Positions 42,664-53,913 of a stretch of 64,000 nucleotides of DNA are shown here, one piece after another. This DNA is from Owenia fusiformis (lineage: Eukaryota; Annelida; Polychaeta; Sabellida; Oweniidae): positions 36,978,867 to 37,042,866 of the forward strand of contig CAIIXF020000008.1 of assembly GCA_903813345.2 (NCBI GenBank). The letters run 5' to 3'. The position numbers were made by a program, and so were the translations under genes. Below the pieces are notes generated by a model. The model ran no database searches. It had not been told where the DNA came from and saw only the letters and a program-made list of their open reading frames with translations. Position 1 is the stretch's first letter, and the number at the start of each line of letters is the position of its first letter.

Positions 42664-44032
42664 TCACCTTTCCCCAAAGTCCAAAGTGTACTCATTTGAC
42701 CGCTTCGCTGATTGGACGATGAAAATCAATGACGTCAAAGCAGGGCACATTTCGCGCCAAAACTTCAATTAGTATTAGATCGCCGATTGAGTGAAATAGA
42801 TCTCATTATAAAATGATAACAAAACTAAGTGAAATATATTTTTCTGACTATTTTGTCTTAAGCTGTGTCTTAAATACACCATCCGGTAAATCAAACCATA
42901 GAAATAATTGTGATACGAGTGCTCATCTTTGAACAAAGTGAATCCAACTACGCAAACCAGATTGACAATCATTCAAACAATAATACATTTATCATGATTA
43001 TTCAATTAAATAGTTCATTATGTTTCTAATAAAAAGTATATGAGGAACAGTTTTAAATGTCAGAGTCCACTTGCATTTTTCTCATCGGGTTGACCCAATA
43101 ATTTGCGATTGCTCATGGTCAAATTATATATTGAAGTAACTAATATTCATCATACTGTAGTAGTTTGCTTTTTAATTGCAATTCAAAGCTTAATTACAGG
43201 CCCGTAGTCAAAAAGTTACCCCTTAGTAAAACCGCTCCCCAAAGTAAATCCTGACTACGGGCTTGAATTGCCGGAGTTTCTCTCTTGTAGGTCTACGTCC
43301 AAAAATATCCTGATAGTTCTCTTAAAGATCGATATAATAAGAACGCCCATGGGCTTTTCAAGAGATAAATCTCTTGAAATAGACGATCGTGGGTAAAACA
43401 AGCAACTCTGGTACATTGTCTCAAAGCATACATGAACGACTTTAACATTGTTCAGTGAAATTAGTCATCACTCATGTAACCATTGTCAAATTCTTTGGCA
43501 GACATAAAAGTAACATTGTCATGTGGTACAATAGCTGGCTGAACGTAAGCGATAATAACGCACCGTTGGCCCAGATTTGAGAGTCGAATACTTTTTCTTC
43601 AAGGTTAAGCCGTATCCCCTTCTTCACCCCATGAGAAAATATTACACGAACTTAAGATTACCATGAGATGTTGACATTTTGACAGTCAAGAACTAAACAT
43701 GGGGTTTGTACAGTCGGCGTAATTTGAAAATGTACAGGAAACATTGGACTCTTCACATTAATATTTCTCTATTTATTTGATTTCCCAGAACAATATAAAG
43801 AAGGGGGAATATAAACGTGAGTATAATTAATTCAATTCCATGACATTTATCATAAATATTATTACTATTCAACATAATTTGACAATAAAAGTAACCCGTT
43901 TCCGTCACGATTCACATTGACTCCTAATGTGTTTAGATTTTCCCGCGAAAATCTGCCCTACTCTGACGTCAGAGATTTCAGATTTGCTAATTATAATATT
44001 CATGAGCTGACTTTGGGGAAAGGTGAATATGA
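42664..44032. mobile_element. TIR element with E2F- and CRE-like motifs in both arms
   Basis: The ends are ATTCACCTTTCCCCAAAGTC and its inverse. Both subterminal arms carry TGACGTCA and, about 25 bases further, an E2F-like core (TTTCGCGCC on the left, TTTTCGCGGGAAAA on the right). The left arm also has GATTGG (CCAAT). No transposase was recognised. It holds a smaller nested element at 43197-43265. Confidence 0.72.
43197..43265. mobile_element. 69-bp MITE, CAGGCCCGTAG family
   Basis: Starts CAGGCCCGTAGTCA and ends TGACTACGGGCTTG. A larger relative with the same ends is at 59381-59572. Confidence 0.75.
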
Positions 44033-44717
44033 TCATTATTATCTAATCATAAATGTATTGTACATTATCTTTAAAACCACTTGTCTTATGTCCAATGTTC
44101 ATATCAATTTGCTACTATTCAGACGGACTCAAATGAAGTGATGTCATAAGTAAAGGGGATTGGTGAAACTTTTACACAAGAAAGGGCAATATTGTCATTT
44201 TTGATGCCATTTAAATCCACATTAAATTTCACATTGCTAAGGATATCCTAGGTACAGTTGATAGCCCTTTGAACTCATCTCATAATGGTAGTTGTTATTA
44301 CTGTATCGTTTCATTGGAATGACTAATTGGTTGATTATCCAGTTGCATGTATTGTCTTGCTTCAGAGGTCATACTGGAAATACAGAATAACCATTGTAAT
44401 TTTTCTAGTTATGTGAAAGCTGCATAAAATATACATATAGTTAGTGATATGACAAAGCTTTTAAGATAAACATATTCTAAAGTAAATTCAGCCCTGGAGA
44501 GAGCTATTATGCAACAAAAAGGAAAAATATCTTGCGGTAATTTGTCAATCATTGACTATAATATGAAACATTTTGAAGAGATTATTTAAGTGTGTTTGAT
44601 ACCAAAATTGTGTTTTCTCTAAGTTAATATTAACTAGGCTTAATAATATTTGATTTTGGTAGCTCCACTTGTTTACAAATTTTCATGGCATCCTAACTTG
44701 AGTACCATGTTATTTTC
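44033..44717. other. No recognised feature
   Basis: AT-rich DNA ending in the left target-site copy TTATTTTC of the 4-kb element. Confidence 0.35.
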
Positions 44718-45127
44718 GGGATCACCTCATTATACCGATGCGCATTGTACCGAAAACCAATATACCGATGTGGGTTATACCGAAATCTGTGTGTGTTATA
44801 CCGAAATCCGTGCATGTTGTACCGAAAACCATTGCTGCATACCGGCAGTCCAACACAATGATTTTGTGATGTAAAAAGGCTTGTAATAGAAGATGTATGA
44901 TAAGAGTAGAAGAGTATTATAAGTATAATTGAAAATCATGTACTTAAATCAGGAAGACCAGGCAAGAAATAGCAACAGAATACTTATCTAGTATAAGCTT
45001 CATCAAGGAAGGGAAACTCAATACTGTAAACATCCTAAAATCACAGCCCAAGTCAAACCTTCATGTACATGTTGTAAGTCTGCAAAAATATGTCACTTAT
45101 TTATTATTAATGTATTTTGTGTAATAA

Positions 45128-45600
45128 ACAAAAGATGTACATAATGTTGATAGCTTGCGAAGATATTTTGTGATTTATTATTAAAGTTCTGTGCGTAACA
45201 CTTAATTTCCCAGTCCGTGAACATTTGATTCGATTTTGTTATAAATGAGAATTAAGAACACTAAACAAGCTTTCCAATGGTTTGATGTACATGTGGCTCG
45301 CTATTTCAAACCATATGTAATATTTTTAGTCAGCAAAAAATGTTTTGTCATCCATTAATCAAGTTCAATGCGTAACAGTTGATTCACTTCTGTTAGAAAG
45401 GAGACTAAAGAAGACAAAAAGATGAGCTTTCCAATGGTGTGTTGTATATATGGCTAGGTATTTCCAATAATAAAAATATACGTAATGCTGTCAGTACGTG
45501 AAAATATTTCATCATCTTTTACACGATGCGTTACATTTGATTTAATTTCCATTCACTGTATTTTCTTTTTTACATTTTATCCCATTTTTCTACCCTCGAG
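45128..45600 (+). repeat. Three diverged 165-bp tandem units
   Basis: The recurring order is CGTAAC(A), GATTC(GA), CTTTCCAATGGT, GATGTACATGTGGCT and TATTTC. Confidence 0.6.
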
Positions 45601-46023
45601 AAAGGATCCTTGAATTAAAGTCTAGACAACATGGAATAAATGTTAGAATTGTGGCAGCAACTTTTTTTATTGGCTTCCATTTCGAGGATTGTTCTAAATC
45701 AGATGTCCTATGGCCATAAGGCATATTCCTATAAACTTTTGAGTTGTTTTCAGAATAATTAGACGGACAAACAGACGAAAGAATGGATAGCTTTTCTATC
45801 TCTGATGACAGGCTGTTCTAGTCTCAAAATAGATGTTCTCTCGTTTGTAAGGATTTTAATCAATTCTAATTAATGGATATCATGCATCAAAACTTAAAAT
45901 CTGTCTAATCCAACAAATAAAACAAATAAACTTTAAATATGTGTTTGATCGCTAATTTGTCTATCAATTGAGTTACGCTTGCATTGACTCTTAAAGGTTA
46001 CACGCAGATTAAGTTACATGCAG

Positions 46024-47572
46024 CAGACTTGCCAACCTCCCGTTTTTTTACGGGTATCTCCCGTAGATTTTTTGTTTTTCCGTAAAAAATACCAAACTCC
46101 CGTACTGTTTTCTCCCGTAAAAACTCTCGTAAACTCCTGTACCGTATTTCTGCTCAAATCTCCCGTAATTTTTTTAAAAAATATGGCCGTAAAATCTCCC
46201 GTATTTTTGCTGAAATCTCCTGTATTCTGGTATAACTCCCGTAAAATCTCCCGTATTCTTGGTATAACTCCCGTAAAATCTCCCGTTTTCTGGTATAACT
46301 CCCGTAAAATCTCCCGTATTCTTGGTATAGCTCCCATAAAATCTCTGTTTTTTTTATTCCAAGAAGGATTGGCTCCCATGGTTCACTATCGATACTTTCA
46401 TAAATAACTCAAAAGTACTTCATTCCCATGATTCAAATTGCTTTTCTGCGATCAGTTCGGTATAAGTTTGAGCACCAAATGTCCACAAACGGGGGCCAGT
46501 TCATATTCTGTCATACTTCTGTCGGGAAAATACATTTTGTTTTTATATGGCGCTAAACAAAATATTCCCGCAATATAAGGCGCATTATGGGTAGGGACTG
46601 CTGTGAAATAATGAATGTAAGTGACATCTATCTTAGATTATAAGTTCTAATTAATTTATTAACTGCGCATGCGTCATAATAATTTCAACCAATTAAATCG
46701 CTGGATTTAATGCTCATGCGCGAAAAACCGAACCTAAAAATGGAACCTCAGGCAGATTGCCCTCAGCATATATTGAACGCCACATATACATTTTACTTTG
46801 CTTTGATCAATTCGTTTCCAAAGTCATAAAAAATTTTCCCATTTTTCTCGTTTTTTCAGAAATCTACCGTAAAAACTCACGCTTTTTTCAAAATCTACCA
46901 TAAAAACAACCGTTTTTCAGAAACCTACCGTAAGAACTCCCGTTTTTTCCGAAATCTACCTTAAAAACTCCTGTTCTTTCAAAATCTACTGTAAAAACTC
47001 CCGTTTTTCAAAATCTAAAGTAAAAACTCCAGTTTTTTCAGAAATCTACCGTAAAAACTCCAATTTTTTCAGAAATATACCATAAAAACTCGGCCGTTTT
47101 TCAGAGATCTACCGTAAAAACTCCTGTTTTTCAGAAATCTACCGTAAAAACTCTGTTTTTTTAAAAATCTACCGCTAAAACCCCCGTTTTCCTCAAAACT
47201 TAAGGTAAAAACGTCCGTTTTTTCAGAACCTACCGCAAAAACTCCAGTTCTTCGGAAATCTTCTGCAAAAAAGTCACATTTTTTAAAATTTACCGCGAAA
47301 AATACCTTTTTAAAAAATCTCTCGTAAAAACTCCTGTTTTTTCAAAATCTCCCGAAAAAACTCCAGTTTTTTTAAAAATTTACCGCAAAAACTCCCGTTT
47401 TTTTTAAAATCTCCCGTAAAAACTACCGTTTTTTAAAAATCTCCTATAAAAACTCCCGCTTTTTTTCAAATTACTCCCGCAAAAACTACCGGATTTTGAA
47501 AAAAACTCCCGTAAAAGTACCACAATTTTTTTTAAATCTCCCGAAAATTTTTCATTTTAGGTTGGCAATTCT
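46024..47572 (+). repeat. CTCCCGTAAAA tandem arrays, possibly a nested element
   Basis: Units of about 34 bases (TCTCCCGTAAAATCTCCCGT, TTCTTGGTATAACT) fill 46024-46385. Units of about 36 bases (AAATCTACCGTAAAAACTCC) fill 46830-47570. The outer edges TTGCCAACCT and AGGTTGGCAA are inverse, suggesting one nested unit. Open frames on both strands in the first block are periodic artefacts. Confidence 0.75.
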
Positions 47573-48737
47573 GTGCAGGAAAATTTTACAATGTGCGTTG
47601 GTATTATGGCATTCGGTATAAACTTTAAATCTGTCTTATATTTTACTCCAAATAAACTTTAAATATGTGTTCTGATCGCTAATTTGTCTATCAATTAAGT
47701 TACTCTTTAAGTTTACACGCATATAGTTAAACACATAGCCTTGCCCAAGTCGGTATTTTTTTACTTATCTGATCTTGAATTATTACCGCCTTGTACAATC
47801 CAATACATCTCCGCTGTTATTATGCTGAAATATTCCACGGTTTCGAGATTTCCATAATACCTACGCTATCAGGGGTATCGCGAAACCTTATTGATTGACA
47901 GATATCGCGTGGACTCGACGTGTGGCTTCAGGCTGAATGAACAATCAAAACGTTATCAGGTTGAGCTGCATAAACAAAACAAACTTCCCATCTACGACTT
48001 GAAATTCCATGATCTGATCGAGTGTTTTGTTATACATGTAGTTACAATATATTATGTTATTAAATGTACATTGGAAGGTAAGAGTCATTAATATAAATTA
48101 AATCATGCGATTCAATGTTGATTTAGAACTGATTTGGCCATGAAAAATCACGAAGACCTAGTCCAATGCTCGAGGTCCAATGTAGCGGGTCATGTTGTCG
48201 TCGATCGGTGATTAAATCTCAGCCTACATGTTCAGCGATCGTTGAAATCTTCTCATCTTTGGTTATCCGATAGATGCCCCGGCATCCACTAAACTCTCAT
48301 TGATATTTATTTGATAAAATATTTGTATTTTCATGATGAATTCGTGCTCAGATTCGTGCAAGATTTGTTCGTGAAAAGTCCCGGTGAAAAGTGTACTTGT
48401 TTTTGACCGTGCATAATATGAGCTAACGCTACAGGGCCGCCGTTGATTGGTCAAATTTTACCGACATCAACAAACTGTCGGTAAAGCACGTGGCTTTCTC
48501 TTTGGTTCTCTTTCTCTTTGAAATCAAGATAAGTAAAAGAGACCGACTTGGGCAAGGCTATTAAACACAGGAAAACTTTACAATGTGTGTCGGTATTATG
48601 GCATTCAGTATAATGCCTTTCGGTACAACGCACATCGGTATAAAGAGTTTCGGTACAATGCACGTCGGTACAATGGGTTTCGGTAAAATGCGCATCGGTA
48701 TAATAGGTTTGGTATAATGCGCGGACCCCTTATTTTC

Positions 48738-48960
48738 AGGTACACATATAGCTCATTCAAATGTAAATGTACCTAAATCATTAGTTGAGTGTAAATAATT
48801 TATACAAAGTAAAAATCAAGAAAATTTACCTACTTTTTAAAGGTACTGTGCAAAAACTGCAGGTCACTGAATTCTTTCCCCTTTTATGTATATTTAGACT
48901 ATTTATTAATACTCAACTCAAAATCTGGGTATATTTTGACACTCTTTGTGTAAAACAACA
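48738..48960. other. No recognised feature
   Basis: Short AT-rich gap between two elements. Confidence 0.3.
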
Positions 48961-49703
48961 AAGGAGTGGTATCGATATGGAGAACTTTTTGAACACGTGT
49001 TTCTCTTAAACTACTGTAGTCATAAAAAAAATATAAAAATTTAACACATCTTCAATTTAATGGTCATCTTTTGAATGTTAACAATATAATTTTTTGAAAA
49101 TATGTATATATACTTTCATCTATATTGTTTTAGAAAACACATCAAACACTTGTTTTGTTCTTGGTATCATGTTTCCAGAGTGAAATGAAACATCTTTCCG
49201 AACATCATTGGAACAAAACGACATAAACACAACATGTTTAGGTCTCCCAATATTGTAATTGTACAAAGGAAATTTTGGTTGATTTTAAAAAAGTATCTTG
49301 TTAATGAAATAAAAGGTTTATCTTGATTTTTATCTATTTTGAGGGGAATTTGTTTTAATTATTTGAATACCTTTTTAAAATCAACCAAAAATTCCTTTGT
49401 ATAACTATAATATTAAGAGGTCTAAAAACATGTTGTATATGCTATTTTGTTCTAACAAGGTTCTGAAAGACATTTTATTTCATTCTGAAAAATTGGTAGA
49501 AAGGAGCAAAAAAGATTGCACTAAAAAAACAAAAAATGTAAACAAAAACAGTTACATAAAATATTTCTAAATAATTTCGCATTAAATTGTTGTCAATCAG
49601 TCAACATTACATAAAATATCGTGTTTTTTACAGAATGTTTTTAATGATTGGTTTAAGAGAAAAACATTGTTGAATTCAGTTCTCCATATCGATACGACTC
49701 CTT
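48961..49703. mobile_element. Short TIR element related to 12528-15936
   Basis: The ends are AAGGAGTGGTATCGATATGG and its inverse. The interior matches the subterminal part of the 12.5-15.9 kb element in reverse (AAGTATATATATATTC and AACACATCAAACACTTGTTT words) but lacks the G-rich tandem core. Confidence 0.78.
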
Positions 49704-49739
49704 TATATTTATATTGATGAATGAAAAGGGTCAACGTAC

Positions 49740-49839
49740 CTTATTTTTGTGATGTCATATTGATATTGCATGAACATGTACACCCATAGTGTAATTATCA
49801 ACGTGAGAATGAAACCCGCAATCACATACAGAGGGGTAA
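49740..49839 (-). CDS. Transmembrane exon of the SUEL-lectin receptor
   Basis: 100 bases between acceptor TTTAATATTGCAG and donor ATAAG/GTACGT, phase 1 in and phase 2 out. The 32 codons form a single membrane helix, LYVIAGFILTLIITLWVYMF, followed by MQYQYDITK, a short polar start of the cytoplasmic side. It joins in phase to the lectin/stalk exon at 50417-51304. The next exon must enter in phase 2 and was not found. Type I orientation follows from the signal peptide encoded at 58296-58356. Confidence 0.8.
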
Positions 49840-50416
49840 CTGCAATATTAAAAAATCAATATTCAAAGATTATATTTAATTCTAGATCTCTAAATTGAAG
49901 TTTTAAATGTTACATATTTTGTATCATATATAGTTTAGTTTATTTATTTATTTACAGTGGGGCTTTGGCTATATAAGTTTATACTAACTTTGATTAATTT
50001 TTTACATGTAATGTAAATGTGATGATCAGAATCATGGAAGCTGCAAAGAAGTGTTAATAAATCTCGTAATGTACATGTGTTAACTAATTGTACATAACTA
50101 CTAGCCTATGTAATTGTTGCCTGAAAACTTGAAAATGAATTTTTTTCACAGTATGGCCTGCATAAGCAAAATGCTCTATTGTATACATGTATATGGCAGG
50201 GATGAACTGAGCACAAAATACAATTTTTTTATTAAGTATTTAAAAGTATTTGTATGAATGTATTCATATGATATGATTACACATTTCTGCTCACTTTGTT
50301 AATTTATTATGTTTTGTATTAACTTGGCCAATAATGCTAAATTCAACCAAGGCAGTGTCATAATGTAATATAATTTTTTTAATATGATAACTAAAACTGA
50401 GAATATAAATATGTAC
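49840..50416. other. Intron of the lectin receptor gene
   Basis: AT-rich. No repeat or exon recognised. Confidence 0.4.
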
Positions 50417-51304
50417 CTATGTCAGGGCTGTTGGAGTAGTGATAATGTTTCTTCTCTTTGTCATGAGAGACTGTTGGGTGCTGCTCATCTGGGGTTGGGT
50501 TATGAGAGACTGTTGGGTGCTGCTCATCTGGGGTTGGGTTATGAGAGACTGGTGGGTGCTGCTCATCTGGGGTTGTGTTATGAGAGACTGGTGGGTGCTG
50601 CTCATCTGGGGTATTTATAGTTGATGTAGTTGTTTCACCATTGGTCTGAATATGTTTCGCTGCTGTTGAACTTGTTTTGTCAACAGATTGAATAGGTGTT
50701 GTCATTTTTGTGACATGTGGTATGCAGTCATAGAGGATCTGCACATAATCAGCCTCATGGGTTTGATTATTTGCAGTACATTCACCGATTGGATCAGAAT
50801 GTGGTGAACAGTTTTGTTTTCCATCACAATATTGCTTGTAATTATCTAGATGTTGTTTTGGCATTGATTTTACTATGCAGGAAGGTATTATATTTGTTTG
50901 TAATTCAGATCCACTCCAGCCACTAATTCCTGCTTTTATTTGTATTGTGCTATGAGCTTCTTTGCAATGTAGTTCTATAGGTTCAGACTTTCTCTTTCTA
51001 TGAGATGTTTTATAACAACTAGGGCATATTGTCTCCTTGTATATACAATCGGGAGTTAGACAGTCTGGGCAACTCAAATTAAACGGTTTATATGTAATTG
51101 AACAATTTTGTCTTCCGTTGCAATTTGTCAACTCATCTCTAAAATTTTCATGTTTTATGTCGCTGTTACATGTAAACTCACGAAACTTCATCCTTGCTGT
51201 TGACGCTTGAACCTGGACCGTTTCCAAGAAGATTGTGCCTCTAGAGTCGATGCTTCTATGACAAGACATTTCTACATTCTCTCCTTTTCTACCACTAACA
51301 CAAA
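50417..51304 (-). CDS. Lectin exon: two SUEL-like domains and repeat stalk
   Basis: This 888-base exon (295 codons) lies between acceptor TTATTTCTTTTCAG and donor ATAG/GTACAT, phase 1 at both ends. It opens with VCVSGRKGENVEMSC. The first SUEL-like domain (residues about 5-95) carries ELTNCNGRQNCSI, and the second (about 105-200) carries YKQYCDGKQNCSP and ends ADYVQILYDC. The C-G-K-Q-N-C core and closing V-Y-C pattern fit the sea-urchin-egg-lectin (galactose-binding) family, though spacing is unusual in domain one, which has extra cysteines (SCPDCLTPDC). A Thr-rich stalk follows with four 13-residue repeats containing PDEQHPPVSHN. Its exit phase fits the membrane exon at 49740-49839 and its entry phase fits the signal exon at 58296-58356. 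It is expected to sit at the cell surface and bind glycans. Confidence 0.82.
50462..50615 (-). repeat. 39-bp coding tandem repeat, four copies
   Basis: Four units with the shared core CTGCTCATCTGGGG on the plus strand, differing by one or two bases, encode the PDEQHP(P/T)VSHN stalk repeats. Copy number is likely to vary between alleles. The plus-strand frames over it are artefacts. Confidence 0.88.
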
Positions 51305-53288
51305 CTGAAAAGAAATAATCAGGGTTTATAGACAGATATTATTGATAATATCCCAGTCGACTCTTCCTGGAATTCCATTTTTGCGGAGCGTGGATGGAAT
51401 TTGCCTTTAGTAGTATATTTTATAGTCCCTTTAAAAACCCGTGGTTTTGTTGTTCTAAATAACGCCATAGTCTAGTTTGCGATTATTTGGTATCAAAATA
51501 AAAAGGAGAAGTTCAACTATCTATTGAATTATGAAAGTAGCAATGTAGGTCAAAATAGGAATCTGCTCAAGAAGGAATTTCAAAGACTGTTGAATTCAAA
51601 ATAGTTCCCATAGTTTTAAAAGATGTTAAAAATTCAAATATGTTGCCTTGTTGTCGGATTTGGTTCAAATATCATGTGCTGATGCCTTATTGGTGTAGGG
51701 CTCTGCCTAAAATAGAAAGTAGAATTTGAAATGACTACCATTTCTACTTATAATAATACTTATTTGCCTTCTAGTATTTCTGTGGAAGGTTTATGTGTGC
51801 TCTGGTTACACACGACATGAGTTGCCATAGTTATCATAGAACCCAGAATATTCAATTTAATGTATTGAAAGAAGGAGGGAAAGTATCGCAACAGATTTTT
51901 GACAGTGAATAATTTTTTTCGAGTAGTTCCTGGCTATATGAAAAAGAATGCATATGAAAGGCCAATGTATAATCTTTAAGAAAACTTCAAAGAATGGTTT
52001 CAAGATCAATTGGATTATCTCATAAGCCATATTTAAACCACCCATCAACAAGCTTTTTTTCAAAATACAATCGTCATTTTCACCATCGTCCCTCTTTTTT
52101 TTTACAATTTTTCATGCAAAGTTACATTGTACTTGAACACATAGTTCATCACTTAAAATATATAAGGAACTCCTTCTGGATTAGGATTATGATAATCCAA
52201 TATAAGGGGATCCAATGGGGCTATGCTTTTAGTATAGCACACTCACATAAGATGTCATTAGTGTGCCATAAAGTTAGTTCAAAATGTTTTCATCAATGAA
52301 TGGTTGGACTTGTTTGATCCCCTGCTGTTTGATCCCCTGTTTGATCAATGGAGCATAACCTCAGCATTTCCCAAACAATTCTGAATACTCGTCAAGTTGA
52401 CTGTTTAATGTTTGAGTGCAGTCAAACCTGTGTGTGTGTGTAAGTTGCTAAGAAATTCTGAATACCTCTCTTTATCATAATTTCTATGATGCCCTTATTA
52501 TAGCATTTACTTTGAACAGGTTTTCTATATCTTGTTTATCAGTAATGATTCATGAGGTACAGTATACAGTGCTATTAAAATCATAAATACAGTACAAGTA
52601 TTTAGTACATCACACCTTTGCCAATAATTTTAGTAAGACAAATATTTTGATCCAGCTTCTGAAAAAACATTGTCCATGTTTCTATATGATGATGTGTTAT
52701 AACACACTTCTTTATTTAAATATTTCTCCAAATTGATTATTCAAATAATGAAATGAAGGATGATATGCTAAGAATAATTTTTGCATATTCATCAATTCGA
52801 GAAATTTTATCCTAAGTCTCACGTGCAAGATGAATTAACTTATGACATAATTTTTTGTCTATAGCTTGGCAACAAAAACACTGTAACTTGTTATGAGTAC
52901 ATATCCATGAGTTGTCTCCAAAATTGGCTGTGCTGTCATAACAATGTAGCTTTGATTGATTTCAAGGTTTTAAATATTTTGAATTTATATGAATCCTCAT
53001 TGGAGTGACACATTAATGTTCAGGAACACATTACTGATTTGATACCCAGTCTACATCTTTCAGAATGCACTAATGAACGTGGAAAAGAGCAACATTTTTA
53101 CAAGATATATACAAAAACGAGAAAAATTAGTGACCTACTTATTTTGTACTTTTGAAAAGTAGAAAACTGAATTTTCTCATTTTTAAACATTTTATAAAAT
53201 CAATTTACTTTCTGTACTCTATTCCAGGTATATTAGTGTGCTCTTCTACAAAACTTATCATGTATGGAGTGAGTTATGAGTTCCTGAA
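51305..53288. repeat. Intron 1 of the lectin receptor, first part
   Basis: Bases 51868-52172 are an inverted copy of 56212-56536 (shared GCAAAGTTACATTGTACTTG and CATCAACAAGCTTTTT words). A (TG) run lies at 52428-52441. Nothing else was recognised. Confidence 0.65.
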
Positions 53289-53423
53289 TCACCCTTGGTA
53301 TACGCAGCTAACGAAAATTGACCGGTTTGGGTCAAAAGCTGGACCGGTACGGGTTAACGGTTTTATTTGAATTTAAAACAGCCATAACTTCGCTCAATAT
53401 TGTTAGCTGCATATACCAAGGGT
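53289..53423. mobile_element. 135-bp MITE
   Basis: The ends CACCCTTGGTATACGCAGCT and AGCTGCATATACCAAGGGTG are inverse with one mismatch, flanked on both sides by TGAAT. Confidence 0.82.
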
Positions 53424-53504
53424 GTGAATGATAAAATGTCACCCCAATGAGGATTGCCTAAATATTCCAAACATACACTCTTACCTTAATGTTAACATTA
53501 GGGA

Positions 53505-53616
53505 GATTAAGCTTGCATATAAAATCGAAACGCCAACCTATGACAAATCGCCCATACAAATGCATCGCTAAATATTTTCCATTCACATTTAGGTTGTGAA
53601 AAACGTTGCAAGCTTA
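53505..53616. mobile_element. MITE-like inverted repeat
   Basis: AGGGAGATTAAGCTTGC on the left pairs with GCAAGCTTAAACTCCCT on the right. A related left-end word AGGGAGGTTAAGAT recurs at 53812. Confidence 0.7.
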
Positions 53617-53913
53617 AACTCCCTGTTGAGAGTCTCTGAAAACCACAATCAATACCATTGAGTGTATGGTGTATACTACCTTTATCATTATTTCTAAGAT
53701 TTACAATAACATCTTTTTAGCAAAATGTCCGATTTTCTTCCATATTAATGTGAACAAATATAAACAAACATAGAATGATTCTATTGGTTGAGCCAACAAT
53801 TTCAGTTATTAGGGAGGTTAAGATCGCACTATTTTGATGAACGTACACATGGAATGTGTAAACTTATGGTCCCCTATTGACTATTTTCACATCACTGGCC
53901 TCTTTTTGCCTGA

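Larger units (their letters stand above)
44718..48729. mobile_element. 4-kb foldback-like element with arrayed inverted ends
   Basis: A perfect 8-base duplication TTATTTTC flanks it (44710-44717 and 48730-48737). The left end (GGGATCACCTCATTATACCG) runs into about five short units of TTATACCGATGCGCATTGTACCG type. The right end is the inverse, with about seven units from about 48585. The ends resemble foldback elements, whose inverted ends are built of tandem repeats. The interior holds diverged 165-bp repeats (45128-45600) and the arrays at 46024-47572. No transposase was recognised. A short plus-strand frame at 47891-48091 has no support as a gene. Confidence 0.82.

Noticed and set aside
46014-46407. 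Open frames of 121-129 codons on both strands
   Set aside because: They are the translation of a 34-bp tandem repeat; both strands stay open because the unit lacks stops.
45128-47572. CRISPR-like arrays
   Set aside because: The units are contiguous tandem repeats without unique spacers, in a eukaryotic genome.
50384-50624. Plus-strand frames with YERLLGAAHLGLG-like repeats
   Set aside because: They are antisense to the stalk repeat of the lectin exon, which has splice, phase and domain support.
41839-51304. Stalk exon at 41839 as an alternative 3' continuation of the lectin exon
   Set aside because: The lectin exon leaves in phase 1, while the stalk exon enters in phase 0.
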